From Gentiana macrophylla (taxonomy: Eukaryota > Streptophyta > Magnoliopsida > Gentianales > Gentianaceae), in contig CM047809.1 of NCBI GenBank assembly GCA_026214975.1, forward strand, positions 31,841,977-31,905,976: a stretch of DNA of 64,000 nt, written 5' to 3'. Of the stretch, positions 34,765 through 47,250 are shown in pieces. Numbering within the stretch: position 1 is the first letter of the stretch; each line of letters begins with the position of its first letter. The notes below the pieces were generated by a model. The model was not told where the DNA came from. It ran no database searches and saw only the letters and a list, made by a program, of their open reading frames with translations. Made by a program: the position numbers and the translations under genes.

Positions 34765-37700
34765 CTACTGTCTTTTTTCTCTTTCTTGTCTGGCCTTCTC
34801 CACTTGTTCTTGGTAGGCCCTGATTTCTGCTATCATATCCCTCATCCATTCATTTTCAATCAGTGTAAAATCAATGTAGAGATTTACTTCTTTCCACCAC
34901 TTCCATGCTTCAGGCAGGAGAAGATTAATTTGATTCACTCTGAATCCAAACTTCATGTATAGTTCCTTGAATTCATCAAGTGAGTCCTTTGCTTTTGTGA
35001 TACGCAAAGTCCTATCACCTCTGCCACTTCTTCCAACTCTTCCACCTCTTCCACCTCTGTAAGTTGCCCTTAAGGCTTTGACTCTTGCTTCCCAAAATTT
35101 TAATCCCAAGAAAGAGTTTAGACCTTCATGATATCCCTTGTCATGATAAGGTTTCCTCACATTATAGTATTCTTTCTTGTATTGTCTGAGGAGATCATCA
35201 GTAAGTTGAACTCTGCCAGGTGCAGGTTGTCTGTAAGCATTAGTCTCATCCTCCCATCTTTTCTTTGCAAAGAGTCTTGCAGCCTCTTTTGCTACTGCTG
35301 GTTGGCCCTCTTCCCCCTTAGTGACATCGTCAACAAACCGGGATATTAGGCCATGAACACCCTCCTGTGAGATTACCAGATTATTCAGTTGTCCTTCCAT
35401 AATTTCAGTTCTGGTATCAATTGCGGTGATCCTTGATTGCGTGGTCTCTTCCAGTAGATTGATCCTTTCAGTAACTTTAGGATCCAATCCAGCAAGTTGG
35501 GATGTTCCAGCAGCCTCAGCAGGCTTAGGTGTTTCAGCAAGCTTGTCAAGTTTCTGATGAATGGATATAAATTGGTCTTTCGAAAACTTCTCTTTTCAAA
35601 GATGTTTCCTACCTTGATTCCCTTCACATCTAGTATCGATTATTCACGGCATTTTGAGTAGATGTGAAGTTTGAAGCAATCAGATCAAGATTGTCTTATC
35701 TGTTCATTCACCGTTTCATCGCTTCTTCAAATCTCTTTCTTGTCTATCCAGCTTGATTTCTTAATCATTGCATATCATGCCTCACAATCCTCAACTCATT
35801 CAAAACTTCTACTGGTATCTCACCACCATTATTCCACCAAGAGCCTCATCAAGCCAGGCTCCTCAACATTGTATTGTGGCCTCTCGATTGCTCACAACCA
35901 ATGCCCAACTCCTATCTAATCCAGCAGGATTAGGTCCTTGATATTCTTCTAAGATAGGATCAATGGCTGGTTCTTCAAAAATAGGTACAAATGCCTGGGG
36001 AGGATCACCATCAACATTTTCTTCCTCAGGCATTTGGAACTCCTCATCACTAAAGTCATAGTCCAGCAGCTGCTCATCCATATTAACAGCAGTGTGCTGA
36101 CCATCTTTCCCTTTAGTGGTCTTGACTCCAGTAGGCTCCACTACATCAGCCTCTTGAACAGCAGGGGTTTCCTCCAAACCCAAAACTGGTTCCAACCTTT
36201 GTCCAGTGTCTTTGCTTGTAACTCAAAGCACTGCACTCTCCTGTTCCAACTCAGTGTCCAGTCTGTTGTTTGTAACTCAAAGAACTGTACTCTCCTCTTC
36301 AACTCTTTGTGGATTGAATATAGCCTCATTATCCACTTGGAATCCTTCAAAGATGACCAATCTTGGTCGAGGATAATGGTCGTTTTAGTAAGAATGCCCT
36401 CAAAGTCAAATCCATCTTGATATTCAATAGATTCCTCCGAGCCGGCACTAGGTTCACTATAATCGATAACCTTCTCTTCATCCAAATCCTCACTCTGATC
36501 TTCAATTTGTGCAAGAGCTCTACAACATGGAATGTAAATGATTCATCACCTAGCCTACCAAAGACTTAAATTGACTCCATCATTGATTAATGCCTCCAGA
36601 TCATCCATGGTGAGATCCTGCGCAGATCCTCATCCAATTCTCTCAATCATTGGCCTCAGCAGACTTACCGATCTCAGTGGGTTCAACTTTCTATGCCATC
36701 AATGGCTCATTGACCATAGCTTCAATGTGTTGTTTCTCTAGCCACTCCACCTGGTCTCCCCAGGAACATGGGGAATCATCATCGAGTCTCATGAATCACA
36801 TGCCTGTGTGTACTTTGGATCTTTGAACATAATTCCTCCACTTTTCTTTCCTTCATCCAAAAGATCCATCACCTAGATTGCAAAGATGCTAGTGTCTAAC
36901 AAATCCAACAGGCTGTCCACACCCAGCTGCTCAAATGCCCATTCTTCAAATCCACTCATTGGATCAGCAGCTGGTTTCTGTTTCTTGTAGAATCCAAACT
37001 TCCACTGAAAGTAGTTTTGCACCTTTTTGAAGTTAGGATCTACTTTGTCCTTCTTAGATGCCTTCTCATATGGCATAGATGGCTTTCTAGTGGCAGGTTC
37101 AGTAGCTTGCTGACCTCCAAAAGCTCCCACAAGTAAATTCATTGTTTCTTCAACAGATGCTTCAAAGTCAGTAGGTTGCTGAGGTGGTATATTTGTACCT
37201 ACTACTTCCATCTGTACAACACTTGGTTCCCCCTGACTTACATGCTCATCAGCAAGGTTAGCAGCAGACTGCTCTTCCACCTGAGTTCTTGCAACACTTT
37301 CAGGGTCTTCAACCAAATTTTCAACCACCACAAAGAGTTCAGTTCGGTGGTTTGTTTGTGGTTCTTCAAGAGATACTACTGAGCAGGCTCAGTGGTCGGA
37401 GATCAGTATATTTTCAACAGTTGCTCAACAACAACCTGTGTGCGGCTTGATTAGACTTAGCAACCTCTTCTGGTGAGGAGTCAGTAATTTCCACAGGCTT
37501 GATGATAGTTAAGGGCTCTGCCTCAATAGCCTCTTCTTCCTCTTCTATTGATGCTTCTTCTTGGACTTTTTGTTTTTCCAAGATTTTCAGTTCCTTTCCT
37601 TTGCCATACTTTTTATTTTTGGCAATCTCCTTCATCCTCTTGGAGAGGGGTTCATCATCATCAGTTCTAGTAGACTTTCTCTTTCTACTAGCTTCCTTCT

Positions 37701-38740
37701 ATTGTTCTCTCAGAATTTCAACAACAGTTTTTACAGCGGCAAATACAAAGCAGGTCATAACCTCTTTTTCACTTGACCTCAAAGAGACACACAAATGATC
37801 ATGATGTTTGCTTCTTTGTCTTCTTAGGCTTTAAGATCTCAGTGATCTTCCTTGTATCTGCAGCCTTTCTTTTCTCAGTGGTCTTCTTTGGTGCAGCAGG
37901 TTTAGTAGATTTCTTCTTAGTTTGCTGGACCTGCTCACCACAAGCATCACCATCATCTCCATTACTGTCATCATCAGCAGCCTCTGCAACACCTTCCTCA
38001 TCATCATCAAGACCAGGAATAACTTGATCAATCTCTTTCTTGTATCTAGATTGATTTATCTTTTCAGGTGCTACATCAGGGATTTCCAAATGATTCAGCA
38101 GGGTCTGAATCATCAATCCTAAGGGCAGGGCCTTGGATTTCCTCTTTCCTTTTCTTTCTTCCTTGGCTACTTTCTTCATATAATGAATGAAGTATCCAGC
38201 CCAATCAAATCTCATGCTCCTGCAAATAATCATCATCAACTCTATCTTGGGTCCTGATAGAGTGTCCATACTTCCAACCAGTCCAAGTATGTTCTTTGCA
38301 ATGAGTTTGCTCAGCAAGTTGTACTCATTCCCAGTCTGTTTACAACTGATCCCTGGAATAGATTTGGTGGCTTCATCTATTTTGATTTGATCAACAAAAG
38401 CCATCTTGGATAGTCCAATTGCTTTAGGATTTACTGGACCATCCACTACTTCTTCAAATCCAAAAACATCCCTCAGCAGACTTGAGGAAATTTCAATCTC
38501 CTGGCCATTCACAGCCGTTTTGAATGCTTCAGTTCCTTCCTTTATTTGAATGTTCCTCCAAAAACTGACAACATTAGTATATGAGAGTGTCTCCAATCTT
38601 ATGTTCAGCACATTCTCCAGACCAACATATCTCCTTATTCTTCTACCAATGTTGATAGCTAATTCAGTCTAGTTAGCATCAACAACAAAACCTCTAACAC
38701 TTTGGCTTGACTCAATATGAACATCAACCTTTTCCGCCAT
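34765..38740 (-). pseudogene. Long third ORF of the SIRE element (env-like position)
   Basis: It starts at the ATG at 38740 (MAEKVDVHIESSQS). A TAG at 38669-38671 interrupts the frame, then it is open to 37799: a folded-looking domain (VVSFWRNIQIKEGTEAF, SKLIAKNILGLVGSMD) followed by an acidic and Lys-rich tail (EILKPKKTKKQT). Further frames at 37635-37414, 37331-36873, 36485-36141 and 36195-35863 give acidic low-complexity sequence (YDFSDEEFQMPEEENV). 35487-34765 is a conserved C-terminal domain (FVDDVTKGEEG, GLNSFLGLKFWEARVK, EAWKWWKEV). Together they resemble one protein of about 1,300 aa. No membrane segment or signal peptide is seen. The function is unknown. The N-terminal domain may be distantly related to plant 'putative transposon protein' families, which is only a guess. 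Confidence 0.65.
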
Positions 38741-39222
38741 TGTTATGAGAAGAATAAGATGAAGAAGATAGATTGTAAATCTGTGTTCACACAGTGTAAA
38801 ATCGTAGTGATAAAGCAGATTTTGCAAGTAGAGAGAATCTGCTGAGTGTAGGTCTGTATATATATAGACAGTGGTTAGTTGTAACTGTCAGTGCACGTAC
38901 ATCCATGTCAACCACGATTAATCTGAGTGAATCCTGTCGTGACACGTGTTATATAACTCCTCCATAACGTTTTGTAACCGTTAGATCGTGTTAACTGTGG
39001 TAATAATGGATAAAATAAATATCCCGCCAATTGCTCTTTGACTTTAATAAAGTTCGACCGTAAACGCTCCATTCAAAGCAGGTTTGGCTCTCGCAGGTTG
39101 TCCTCAAGAGGTTGGCTCAAAGAATCTGCGATAAAGATGTTCAAGAGTCTTTGTTAAAGTGACTCAGCTGATCCTTGATTTCTTCTAGTTTTGTACAATT
39201 GATAATACAATATGAAGTTTAA

Positions 39223-39389
39223 TACCAATGACTGATCTGTCAAGTGAGCTCACCCAACATGACAAAGACCAATCCCCTTGGCAACCTCATTTTCTCAATT
39301 GTTCAAACATAAGTACATGGAATTGTTGATACCAATGACTAATCTGCTAAGTGAGCTCACCCAACATAGGAAAGACTAATCCCTTTGGT
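39223..39389. repeat. Direct repeat of ~60 bp in the pol-third ORF spacer
   Basis: TACCAATGACTGATCTG...GTGAGCTCACCCAACAT occurs at 39223-39280 and again at 39330-39389 with few changes. Sireviruses often have repeated motifs in noncoding spacers. Confidence 0.75.
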
Positions 39390-39442
39390 GAATTACATGA
39401 CATTCTTTCAATATCACCAACTTTTATAATTCCAAGTTCACC

Positions 39443-40910
39443 CTATTTGGCAAATCTTTCACTATCAAGTGGTTTAGTGAAAATATCAATAAGTTGATTT
39501 TCAAGTAGGATATATATAACCACCACATCTTTCTTTTCAACATGATCTCTTATAAAATGATGTCTCACATCAATGTGCTTGGTTCTTGAGTGCAAAACAG
39601 ATTTTCTCGTGATTGCAATTGCACTTGTGTTGTCACCCATAATTGGAATTTCCTTTTCTTCAATTCCATAATCCATTAATTGTTGTCTTAGCCACAAGAT
39701 TTGTGCACAAAGAACTTCTAGCAAATATATATTCACTTTTTCAAGTAGAGGTTGATATTGAATTCTGCTTTTTGTCGAACCAGAGACCGATCTTTACTTC
39801 CCATTAACCGATAAGTTCCTCGTAGTGCTTTTTCTATCAATTTTGCATCCAAAGATAATCGAATCTGAGTAGGATATAACTTTGAAGCTTCCATCCTTGG
39901 AATACCATATCCCTACTCCCAAAGTCTCCTTTAGGTACTTGAGAACTCTCTTGATCGCACCTAAATGACTTTCTTTAGGTTTAGATTGAAATCTTGCACA
40001 AACACTCTACAAAGAAAGGATATATCAGTCTGGCTGGCGATGGAAGTACAGCAGATCGCCTATCATCCTTCAGATATGGTCCGATCAACATCTTTGTCTT
40101 CTTTATCTTCATCCAATCTGATGTTTGTACTCATTGGAGTTGATATCTTAGTCTTTGCTTTCCATACCAAACTTCTTCAGCAACTCCTTGGTGTACTTGG
40201 TTTGATGAATGAAGATTCCATCTTTCATCTGTTTAACTTGCAATCCCAAAAAGTAGTTCATCTCTCCCATCATACTCATTTGGAATTTACTCTTCATTAG
40301 ATTTGCAAACTTTTCACAAAAGTAAATCATTTTCGAACCAAATATTATGTCATCCACATAAATCTGTACTGCAATGAGGTGTCGCTTCCTTCACTGATTC
40401 TGAAAAGTGTCTTGTCAATGGTGCCTTTTGTAAAACCATTGTCCACCAAGAATTGAGATATATTCTCATACCATGCTCTTGGTGCTTGTTTCGATCCATA
40501 AAGTGCTTTGTTAAGTCTATACACTTTATCTTCTTGATCTTTAACTTCAAATCCAGGAGGTTGTTTGTACATACACTTCCTCCTCTAGAATACCATTCAA
40601 AATGCACTTTTGACATCCATTTGATATACTTTAAAGTTCTTATATGCAAAGATGTGCCAAGAATAATCTGATAGCTTCCAATCTTGCAACAGTGCATAAG
40701 TTTCATCAAAATCTATTCCTTCCTTGCTGAGAATAGCCTTTTGCAACTAGTCTAGCCTTATTCCTTACAATTGTACCAGATTCATCAAGTTTATTTCTCG
40801 TATACCCACTTAGTACCAATGATATTTGCATGACTTGGCCTTTCAACTAGTGTTCAAACTTGATTTCTTTCAAATTCATTCAATTCTTCTTGCATAGCAA
40901 TTATCCAACT
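39443..40910 (-). pseudogene. SIRE reverse transcriptase and RNase H, frameshifted
   Basis: RT blocks: [34 protein letters not shown] and the catalytic YMDDIIFGS region at 40340-40375 (read as MWMT/MDDIIFGS across a frame change), then MGEMNYFLGLQVKQMKDG. RNase H and the pol end are at 39736-39443: LWLRQQLMDYGIEEKEIP, GDNTSAIAITRKSVLHSRTK, HHFIRDHVEKKDVVV and IFTKPLDSERF. The RT N-terminus at 40573-40910 and the part between 39737 and 40147 are badly broken. The counterpart RT in the plus-strand copy at 49730-50240 reads more cleanly. Confidence 0.85.
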
Positions 40911-40999
40911 GGATCTCAAATTGCTTCTTCAACAACTTTTGGTTCCATTTGAGATAGAAAACAAGTAAACATAGCTTCCAGCTTGTCTTCTAGTCCTTA

Positions 41000-42600
41000 C
41001 ACCTTGTCAGTACATTGCCAATAACTTGTTCAAATAGGTGATTCCTTAACCATTGTGGATTCTCGTTAGTTTGATTATCGTGAACCTCATCTTCAAGAGG
41101 TCTCACAGTAGCTTCTTCAACAACAGGGGGTTCAAAGCAGATCCTTGAATAGCTTCATTGTTGCATCGAGAATGTCACCAAGCAGGTGTTCAAAGCAGGC
41201 AAGGTCGAAACTTTTAAGTCATTGAATCTTTCCAAAACTTCAACACAATCTGGATCAGTGACTTGTTGATTCTCAGCAGGTTCACAATCTTCATCTTCCA
41301 TACCAGTGAACTTAGGTTCATCAAACACAACATGGATTGTTTCTTCATGTTTCAGTGACCTCTTTGTTCAAGACTCAATGCCTTGTCGATCAAGAATATC
41401 CCAAGAAAATCCATTCATCTGACTTTGGTTGGAATGTCTTCAAATGAACTTTGTGATTTAGGATAAAACACTTGCTTCCAAATGGATGGAAATAAGATAT
41501 ATTCGGTTTCCTTCCATTCCAAATCTCATAAGGTGTCTTCAACCTTCTTGTTCACTGATGTTCTGCTTTGTGTATAGCATGTCATTTATTGCTTCACCCA
41601 ATATCTTTCGTAGCAATGCTTCACATATCATTGTCCTTCCCGCTTCCTTTAAAGTCCCGCTTTCTTCTTTCAAAGAACCCTATTTTGGTTTGAGGTGTAC
41701 CAAAGAAGAAGAAGTTGATGTAGTACATCATTCGCTCACGATTCTCTTATAACTTTGTTGAGAAATTCAAAGACTCGATCCGATCTTATTTTTATTATTG
41801 TTAAACTTTTCTCATTTTGTAATCTCTTTAAGAGATTAGGCATGCTTTTGAGTGTTTCACTTTTCTTGTTCATAAAAACCAGCCAAGTGTACCTTGAATA
41901 ATCATCCACAACCACTAAAGTGTATTTCTTTCCAGTTACACTTGTTGGAGTTTTATTGGTCCAAAAAGATCCATATGCATCAGCTCCAACACTCTATTAG
42001 TTGATTGTTTAGTTTTTGACTTGAAGCTTGACTTTATCTGTTTACCCTGTTGACATGCATCACATATAGCATCCTTCTTGAATGTGATCTCAGGTAAACC
42101 AATCACCAGCTTCTTCTTCACCAACTGATTGATATCATCAAAGTTCAAATGATTCAACTTCTTGTGCCATAACCAATTGAGTTCAGACTTGGTATGCACA
42201 ATCAGTGAGTTTCTGAATCAGTAGTAGACCAATCCACAACATACATGTTTTGTTGTCTTCTACCAAAGAAGTACAACTTGATCACCTCTTTCACTAATGA
42301 CAATACAGCTTGTTTTTGTCAAAAGTGACCTTGTATCCCATCACGAACGTGTCGTCCAAAGGCTCGAAGAAGTTGTAGTCCAAATCCTTCCACATATGCA
42401 ACATTCTTGATTGTAAGTCCATTTCTCACAAGTGTGCCATATCCTCTTGTATATCCAGTGTATTTTTGTTGCCAAAATTCACCCTGACCATCTTTTGCTA
42501 CAAAGTTTGACAAATAAAGTGCTTATTCTTTGTCATATGTCCGAACATCCATCACAAAGTACCGCACACCCTACAAAACAAAGTTAATACATTTTAGGTA
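41000..42600 (-). pseudogene. SIRE protease end and integrase, frameshifted
   Basis: Near 42560-42520 the protease motif region is garbled relative to the plus-strand copy (GVRYFVMDVRTY instead of a D-x-GCSRHM core). 42513-42319 gives GYTRGYGTLVRNGLTIKNVA. 42199-41936 is the GAG-pre-integrase zinc finger (WLWHKKLNHLNFDDINQ, CDACQQGKQ) and the first Asp region (MHMDLFGP). The rest of the core and the C-terminal region, 41935-41000, are present but shifted repeatedly. The segment at about 41745-41760 supplies the uninterrupted version of the Helitron target site. Confidence 0.82.
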
Positions 42601-43526
42601 CCCAAACCTGTTTGGGTCTATAGTGGTCGATAGTAAGCATGACTTTTGGTAAGTTTCCATAAGGTCTTCTCTAAAAGTGTCATACTTTGGTTCATACATG
42701 TATTCCACATATCCATAAGTTCTAACAGCTTGGTTGTGTAGGATTCACATATGTTTTCGGCCTTTTGGTTTATAGTGTCGCTTGAAGTGACTTTTGGTGT
42801 TAGAAGCATTAGTATAACCATTTGTTTGTCAGTCTGTTAGAAATGTACTACAGTAGTATGGAGTCTCATTGAGGTCCCCACTGAGGCCTTTTATAAGTAC
42901 TTTGTTTGAGTCATTTGTCGATTCCATTGCTTAGGTTTTGCCCCAGCAAAGATGGTTATACTTGGTTGTTTCTATCAATGGGCACAGAATATTCCAATCA
43001 TCATCGATAGGGAATAGTCTACCTTTCCCTTGAGATAAGTATCCCATGAATGATTAACATTTTTAGATTTAGGATTCTTATCCTTGGAATATTTCGACCT
43101 TTACCTTTTGTGGTCCAAATAGACTTGGTAGCAGTGTCCGCTATCGAGAGGGTCTGTAAGGTCCAAAGCAATCCTATTTTTAGATCTATTCTTTTGTTTA
43201 GAGTCATTGACTTCTTTGACTTCGATTTTGCTTCCTTGAAGTATTCTCGTGAGGTTTCACCGCCTCAAAGAACCTTACTTGGAGTTGGATCTTGTCTTTG
43301 GTACAAACTTAGGACCACCTCGTACTAGGTTCAATAACCTTACTGGATCCACTTTTTGGATTGTTGAGTTCCAAATCCAAGCCCTGCTCTATCACCATAA
43401 GGCTTTCCAGATTTGTATGCAGAGAGAGCAAGATGGTTCAAATAGATTTAGAGGTCAGCTGGATGATCAAGAGCTTACACCGATTCTCATCCCAACATCT
43501 TTTCCTTACCTTTGAGAACTCTTAAT

Positions 43527-44898
43527 TCAAATTTTCAATCTTCCAACTTCTAACTCAAGAGCTTTTTTTTCACCTTTCACAATCTCATAACCAGATTGTA
43601 TTATCCTCGCTTGATTAAGGATGACATCCAAAGTCTCATTATTGTCAAAATTTCTAGGATTTGAACCACAAGTTGATTCACAATCACTTCCAGCAGGAGT
43701 ATTGATAGATACAATATTGTATACCTCCTTAGTTTCATCCATATTGGCCATTAAAGCATAATCTTCCATATCAGCAACCAATGCTGTGTCATCTGATTCA
43801 TTTCCCTTTTCAGATTCCACTTCATACCCTGATTTATCTTCAGCAACCATAGCCTTCTTGCCATGTCTTCTTTGTTGACTCTTTGTCTTCGATGAGGTCC
43901 GACAATCAGTCTTAAGTGTCCAGCTTCTTGCGCTTGAAGCAAAGATAATCGGGTTCCTTACTTTGTTTTAACTAAGGACAGTCAGGTTTGAAGTGTCCTG
44001 GTTTCTTGCAATGAAAGCACAGATAGTCATTATCTTTCTTTGATTCTTCTTTCTTCCTTTCAAAGAGCCCTTTTGTGAAGTTTCTTGCAGGGCCTTTCCT
44101 GCCTTCATCATCCTCGATTTTTTGCTTTCGTGAGGGCAATCCGCTCTTGCATTTCATCCAACAGATCATCTTGTCCTCCTCGATGTTTCTTCCTCGATGT
44201 GAAGCACCAATGCAGTGGTCTTTGGCTCTTCCTTTCTCGCCTCGTACAAGCTTTTGCTAAATTCATAAGCCTTAAGATCTGAAAATAACTTGAAGGTGTC
44301 TTCTTCATGTAGCTTTCTCATTTCTTCTATTGCAATCACCTTCATTTTCCAAACATCTTTTGCAGTAACGCTTAAGATTTTTGTGTATATTTCCTCTTTT
44401 GAATAATTTACACTCAAAGAGGTAAGTTCATCCAGATAGCATTAAATCTTGATTCCATTTGCTCAATGGTTTCATTTGGCAAAGATCTTGAACTTTTGGA
44501 ACTTCTTTCTGGCCACACTGATTTTATTCTTCTTTATTGCATCAGTGCCTTCACAGATCAACTATATCTTGTCCCAAAGTTCCTTTGCAGTTTGCAATCT
44601 TTAACCTTCATGTACATATTGCTATCCAAGGTTCTATAAATGATGTCAATAGCAATATTATTGAGGTTTGCTCTCTTTTTCGTTCTCTCGCATTCCATTC
44701 TCTTTTTGGTTTAGGAATGTACTCGGTTGTATCACCCATATTCTTGCCTTGGTAATCTCCAAAGGTCCATCGGCTTAGTACATCCATCATCTCATCATGA
44801 GTTGCAAAGAAGGTAAGCCTCGCATTCGATGTTTATATTCATCAAATCTATCTAAAGAACACATCAAAGATAGTTCTAGCATACCGGGTGTTATCCAT
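43527..44898 (-). pseudogene. SIRE gag with zinc knuckle, frameshifted
   Basis: The probable start is the ATG at 44898 (MDNTRYARTI), about 100 bases inside the LTR. Recognisable pieces: a gag domain at 44417-44166 (NYSKEEIYTKILSVTAKDVW), a CCHC knuckle at 44020-43975 (CFHCKKPGHFKPDC), and an acidic and coiled-coil tail at 43850-43527 (NETLDVILNQARIIQSGYEI). The knuckle binds element RNA. The region 42601-43526 continues gag/pol in broken frames. Frameshifts are frequent. Confidence 0.8.
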
Positions 44899-44983
44899 GA
44901 TGCAAGTCTTTGAAAATCAGTGATTTGAAAAAGTTTACAAAGAATTTTCACAAGCACAACAAGTAGGATTTCATCGTAATGTA

Positions 44984-45002
44984 AACCGCCTCCGATACCA
45001 AT
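44984..45002 (-). promoter_or_regulatory. Initiator-tRNA-Met primer-binding site of the SIRE element
   Basis: On the minus strand the LTR is followed by ATTGGTATCGGAGGCGG, close to the TTGGTATCAGAGC site complementary to initiator tRNA-Met. It fixes the element's 5' end and strand. Confidence 0.8.
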
Positions 45003-46696
45003 TGTTGGTCCCTTGAAAAGGCTTTGGTTAAGTTTAGAGGGGGTGAATAAACTTAACACTTAAAACTTTGGAGTTAACAAATTGCAACTTCAAGATCTGC
45101 GATACTTCATGAAGTCTGCGATACCTCAAGAGAGTCTCTGATAAACAAAGAGTTCATCGATAGTTGAGATTGCTGAATTTGTGCAAATGGAATTATATCA
45201 AAATTAAGCCTTAATACTTGTTGTTAAATATGATAATCGTATTAGATACTCATGAGTGTAAGTGTGTGATTTCAGTTGCTAGATTCAGTAGATTGATGTG
45301 TGAAATAAACTAAGTGCGTAATGTAAATGCTTGAAAGTAAGTAGGCATTTTATAGTGGTTCCGTGTGGTGTAATCTGTCACCCACTCTTCTCCTGTGATG
45401 TTGGAGGAAATTCACTGAGATCTTTGATATTGCGCAGCTACAAAGATTCCTATGTTGCTTGTCCTTCACCAATAACTATGGATTCACAAACTAAAATCGG
45501 AACATGTAGGATTGTCGCTTTGCTCCGAGTCTTCCACTCGTCCTTGAAGGGTAGGATTGCCTCTTCACCACTTCTCACCACAAACAACGATCTTTCACAC
45601 AACCGTGCTTCACTGTCTTCAAGGGTTCTTTATAAAATAAAGATTGAATCAAATAAATGATTCAGATTGCAAAGCAGCTTGATTAGGATGATATAATCAA
45701 GACTTGCGCCTTCAAGTGTGTAAACTTGATGTAGCTTGTATCTTTGAATACACTTGAAGAATTTCTCTGATCGAGAGCTTTAAGTTCAAGAAGTTCAAGA
45801 GGTGTTTTTCACCTGTAATTGTCTCTTCAAAGTTTATCAATTTTCATCATCTTGTTTCTGAGTTGAAAGTCCTCTATTTATAGGCAAGAATGCATGTGAC
45901 TTGTATTTGAAATTCAAATGTAACCGCCTTCTTTGTTTTTGTCCCATCCGATTTGCTTTCATCACTATTCATAGGATCGACATCGCTCAATTCCTTTTTT
46001 GACAAGTCTGATCTGTCCACCCTTTGACTTATTACCATTGGATAGAAATCTGAATCATCCCAACGTTCTTTTAATCTCAGCCTTTGATTTCTTTGATAAG
46101 TCAGAGGTAGTTGGCTGTTCTTATCCATGTAATCTTCCAATATAATCTTGAATTAACCGAGGTAAATTATTAGCAGGTTCATCAGTCAGCTGAGATACCT
46201 ATCAGTCTGCTGAACTGCAATTTGCTGTGTATAAAATACAATGCAGCTAACTTCTTTTATCTAACTTTTATTTGTGAAGTTAGATTACACCTTTTTGAGT
46301 ATAACCAAGTTCCAAACATCATCCAACTTATGGAACTTAGACCTTGTACACAAGGTATATGTAACCAGTTTAGGTCATCACAGACTTGCCTAAATTCTGA
46401 TTGCATAGCCTTGACTTAAATTACTAAGTTTGATCCCTTAGCCTTCAGAATCGAGTTTGAACCCTCACCTTTGAGTCTTCAAAGAGTTCCAGACTAGTCT
46501 CATCGACCTATCTACCCTACTGATATGGACCACTCTGCTGATATAAATCAGCTGACCATTACAGTGCTTGTTTGATCAAACCTATTCATAAATCAAACTC
46601 TAATAAACCTATACATTTGATCTAGACATCTTTTTACCTTTGCACTATAACAGCTAGTCTGACACTCATCATCAAAATATAGAAATAAGTCCAACA
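45003..46696 (-). repeat. 5' LTR of the SIRE element
   Basis: This 1694-bp copy carries a TATAAATAG box on the minus strand at 45874-45882, which would drive gag-pol. Compared with 32907-34600, CAG/CTG words are disturbed in its left half (for example CCGTGTGG near 45361 versus CCAGGTGG near 33273) and intact in its right half. Confidence 0.93.
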
Positions 46697-47250
46697 GTTT
46701 GAATGAGAATTAAAAAACGATACTTAATGGCCATGGTTGAATGACTTTTTTGACATGTGTCAGAATGAGAATTTAAAGCGATAATTAATGGCAATGATTT
46801 GAATGATTAATTCTTGACATGTGTTTTAATGATAATTAAAATCGAGAGACAATGCAATGAATGATTTTTTTTTTGAAATGTGTTTGAATGAGAATTAATG
46901 ACAATAATTAGTGGCAATAGCTTGAATAATTTTTTGTTTTGACATTGTTTGAATGGTGAATTAAATGCGATAGTTAATTTCAATAGTTTAATTTTTTTTA
47001 CATGTGTTTGAATAAGAATTAAAGACGACATGTAATGACAATAGTTGAATGATTTCTTTTTGAGATGTGTCTGAATGAGTATTAAAGGCGATAAATAATG
47101 GCAATAGTTTAAATTATTATTTTTACATGTGTTTTAATGATAATTAAAGTGATAATTAATGGCAATGCAATGAATGAATGATTTTTTCTATATGTGTTTG
47201 AATGAGAAGTAAATGCGATAATTAATCACAATAGTTTGAATGATTTTTTA
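46697..47250 (+). repeat. Helitron minisatellite, right part, ~8 units
   Basis: Imperfect units of 65-75 bp follow the pattern ACATGTGTTTGAATGAGAAT, TAAAGGCGATAATTAATGGC, AATAGTTTGAATGATTTTTT. The first GTTTG is the right copy of the SIRE duplication. The several minus-strand ORFs here are artefacts. Confidence 0.82.

Larger units (their letters stand above)
32907..46696 (-). mobile_element. SIRE/Maximus-type Ty1/copia element, structurally complete
   Basis: Two 1694-bp LTRs, an initiator-tRNA-Met primer site, a polypurine tract and a GTTTG duplication define this 13.8-kb element. Minus-strand order is gag with a zinc knuckle, protease, integrase, RT, RNase H, a spacer with repeats, a long third ORF, and the 3' LTR. 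Integrase before RT makes it copia. Its size, the long gag and the extra ORF after pol point to the Sirevirus (SIRE/Maximus) lineage. All coding blocks contain frameshifts, many at CAG/CTG words. Confidence 0.9.

Noticed and set aside
44984..45002. tRNA-Met-like sequence
   Set aside because: Only the short primer-binding complement is present, not a tRNA gene.
32772..47250. Possible CRISPR-like array
   Set aside because: The units are contiguous and diverged without spacers. It is a minisatellite in plant DNA.
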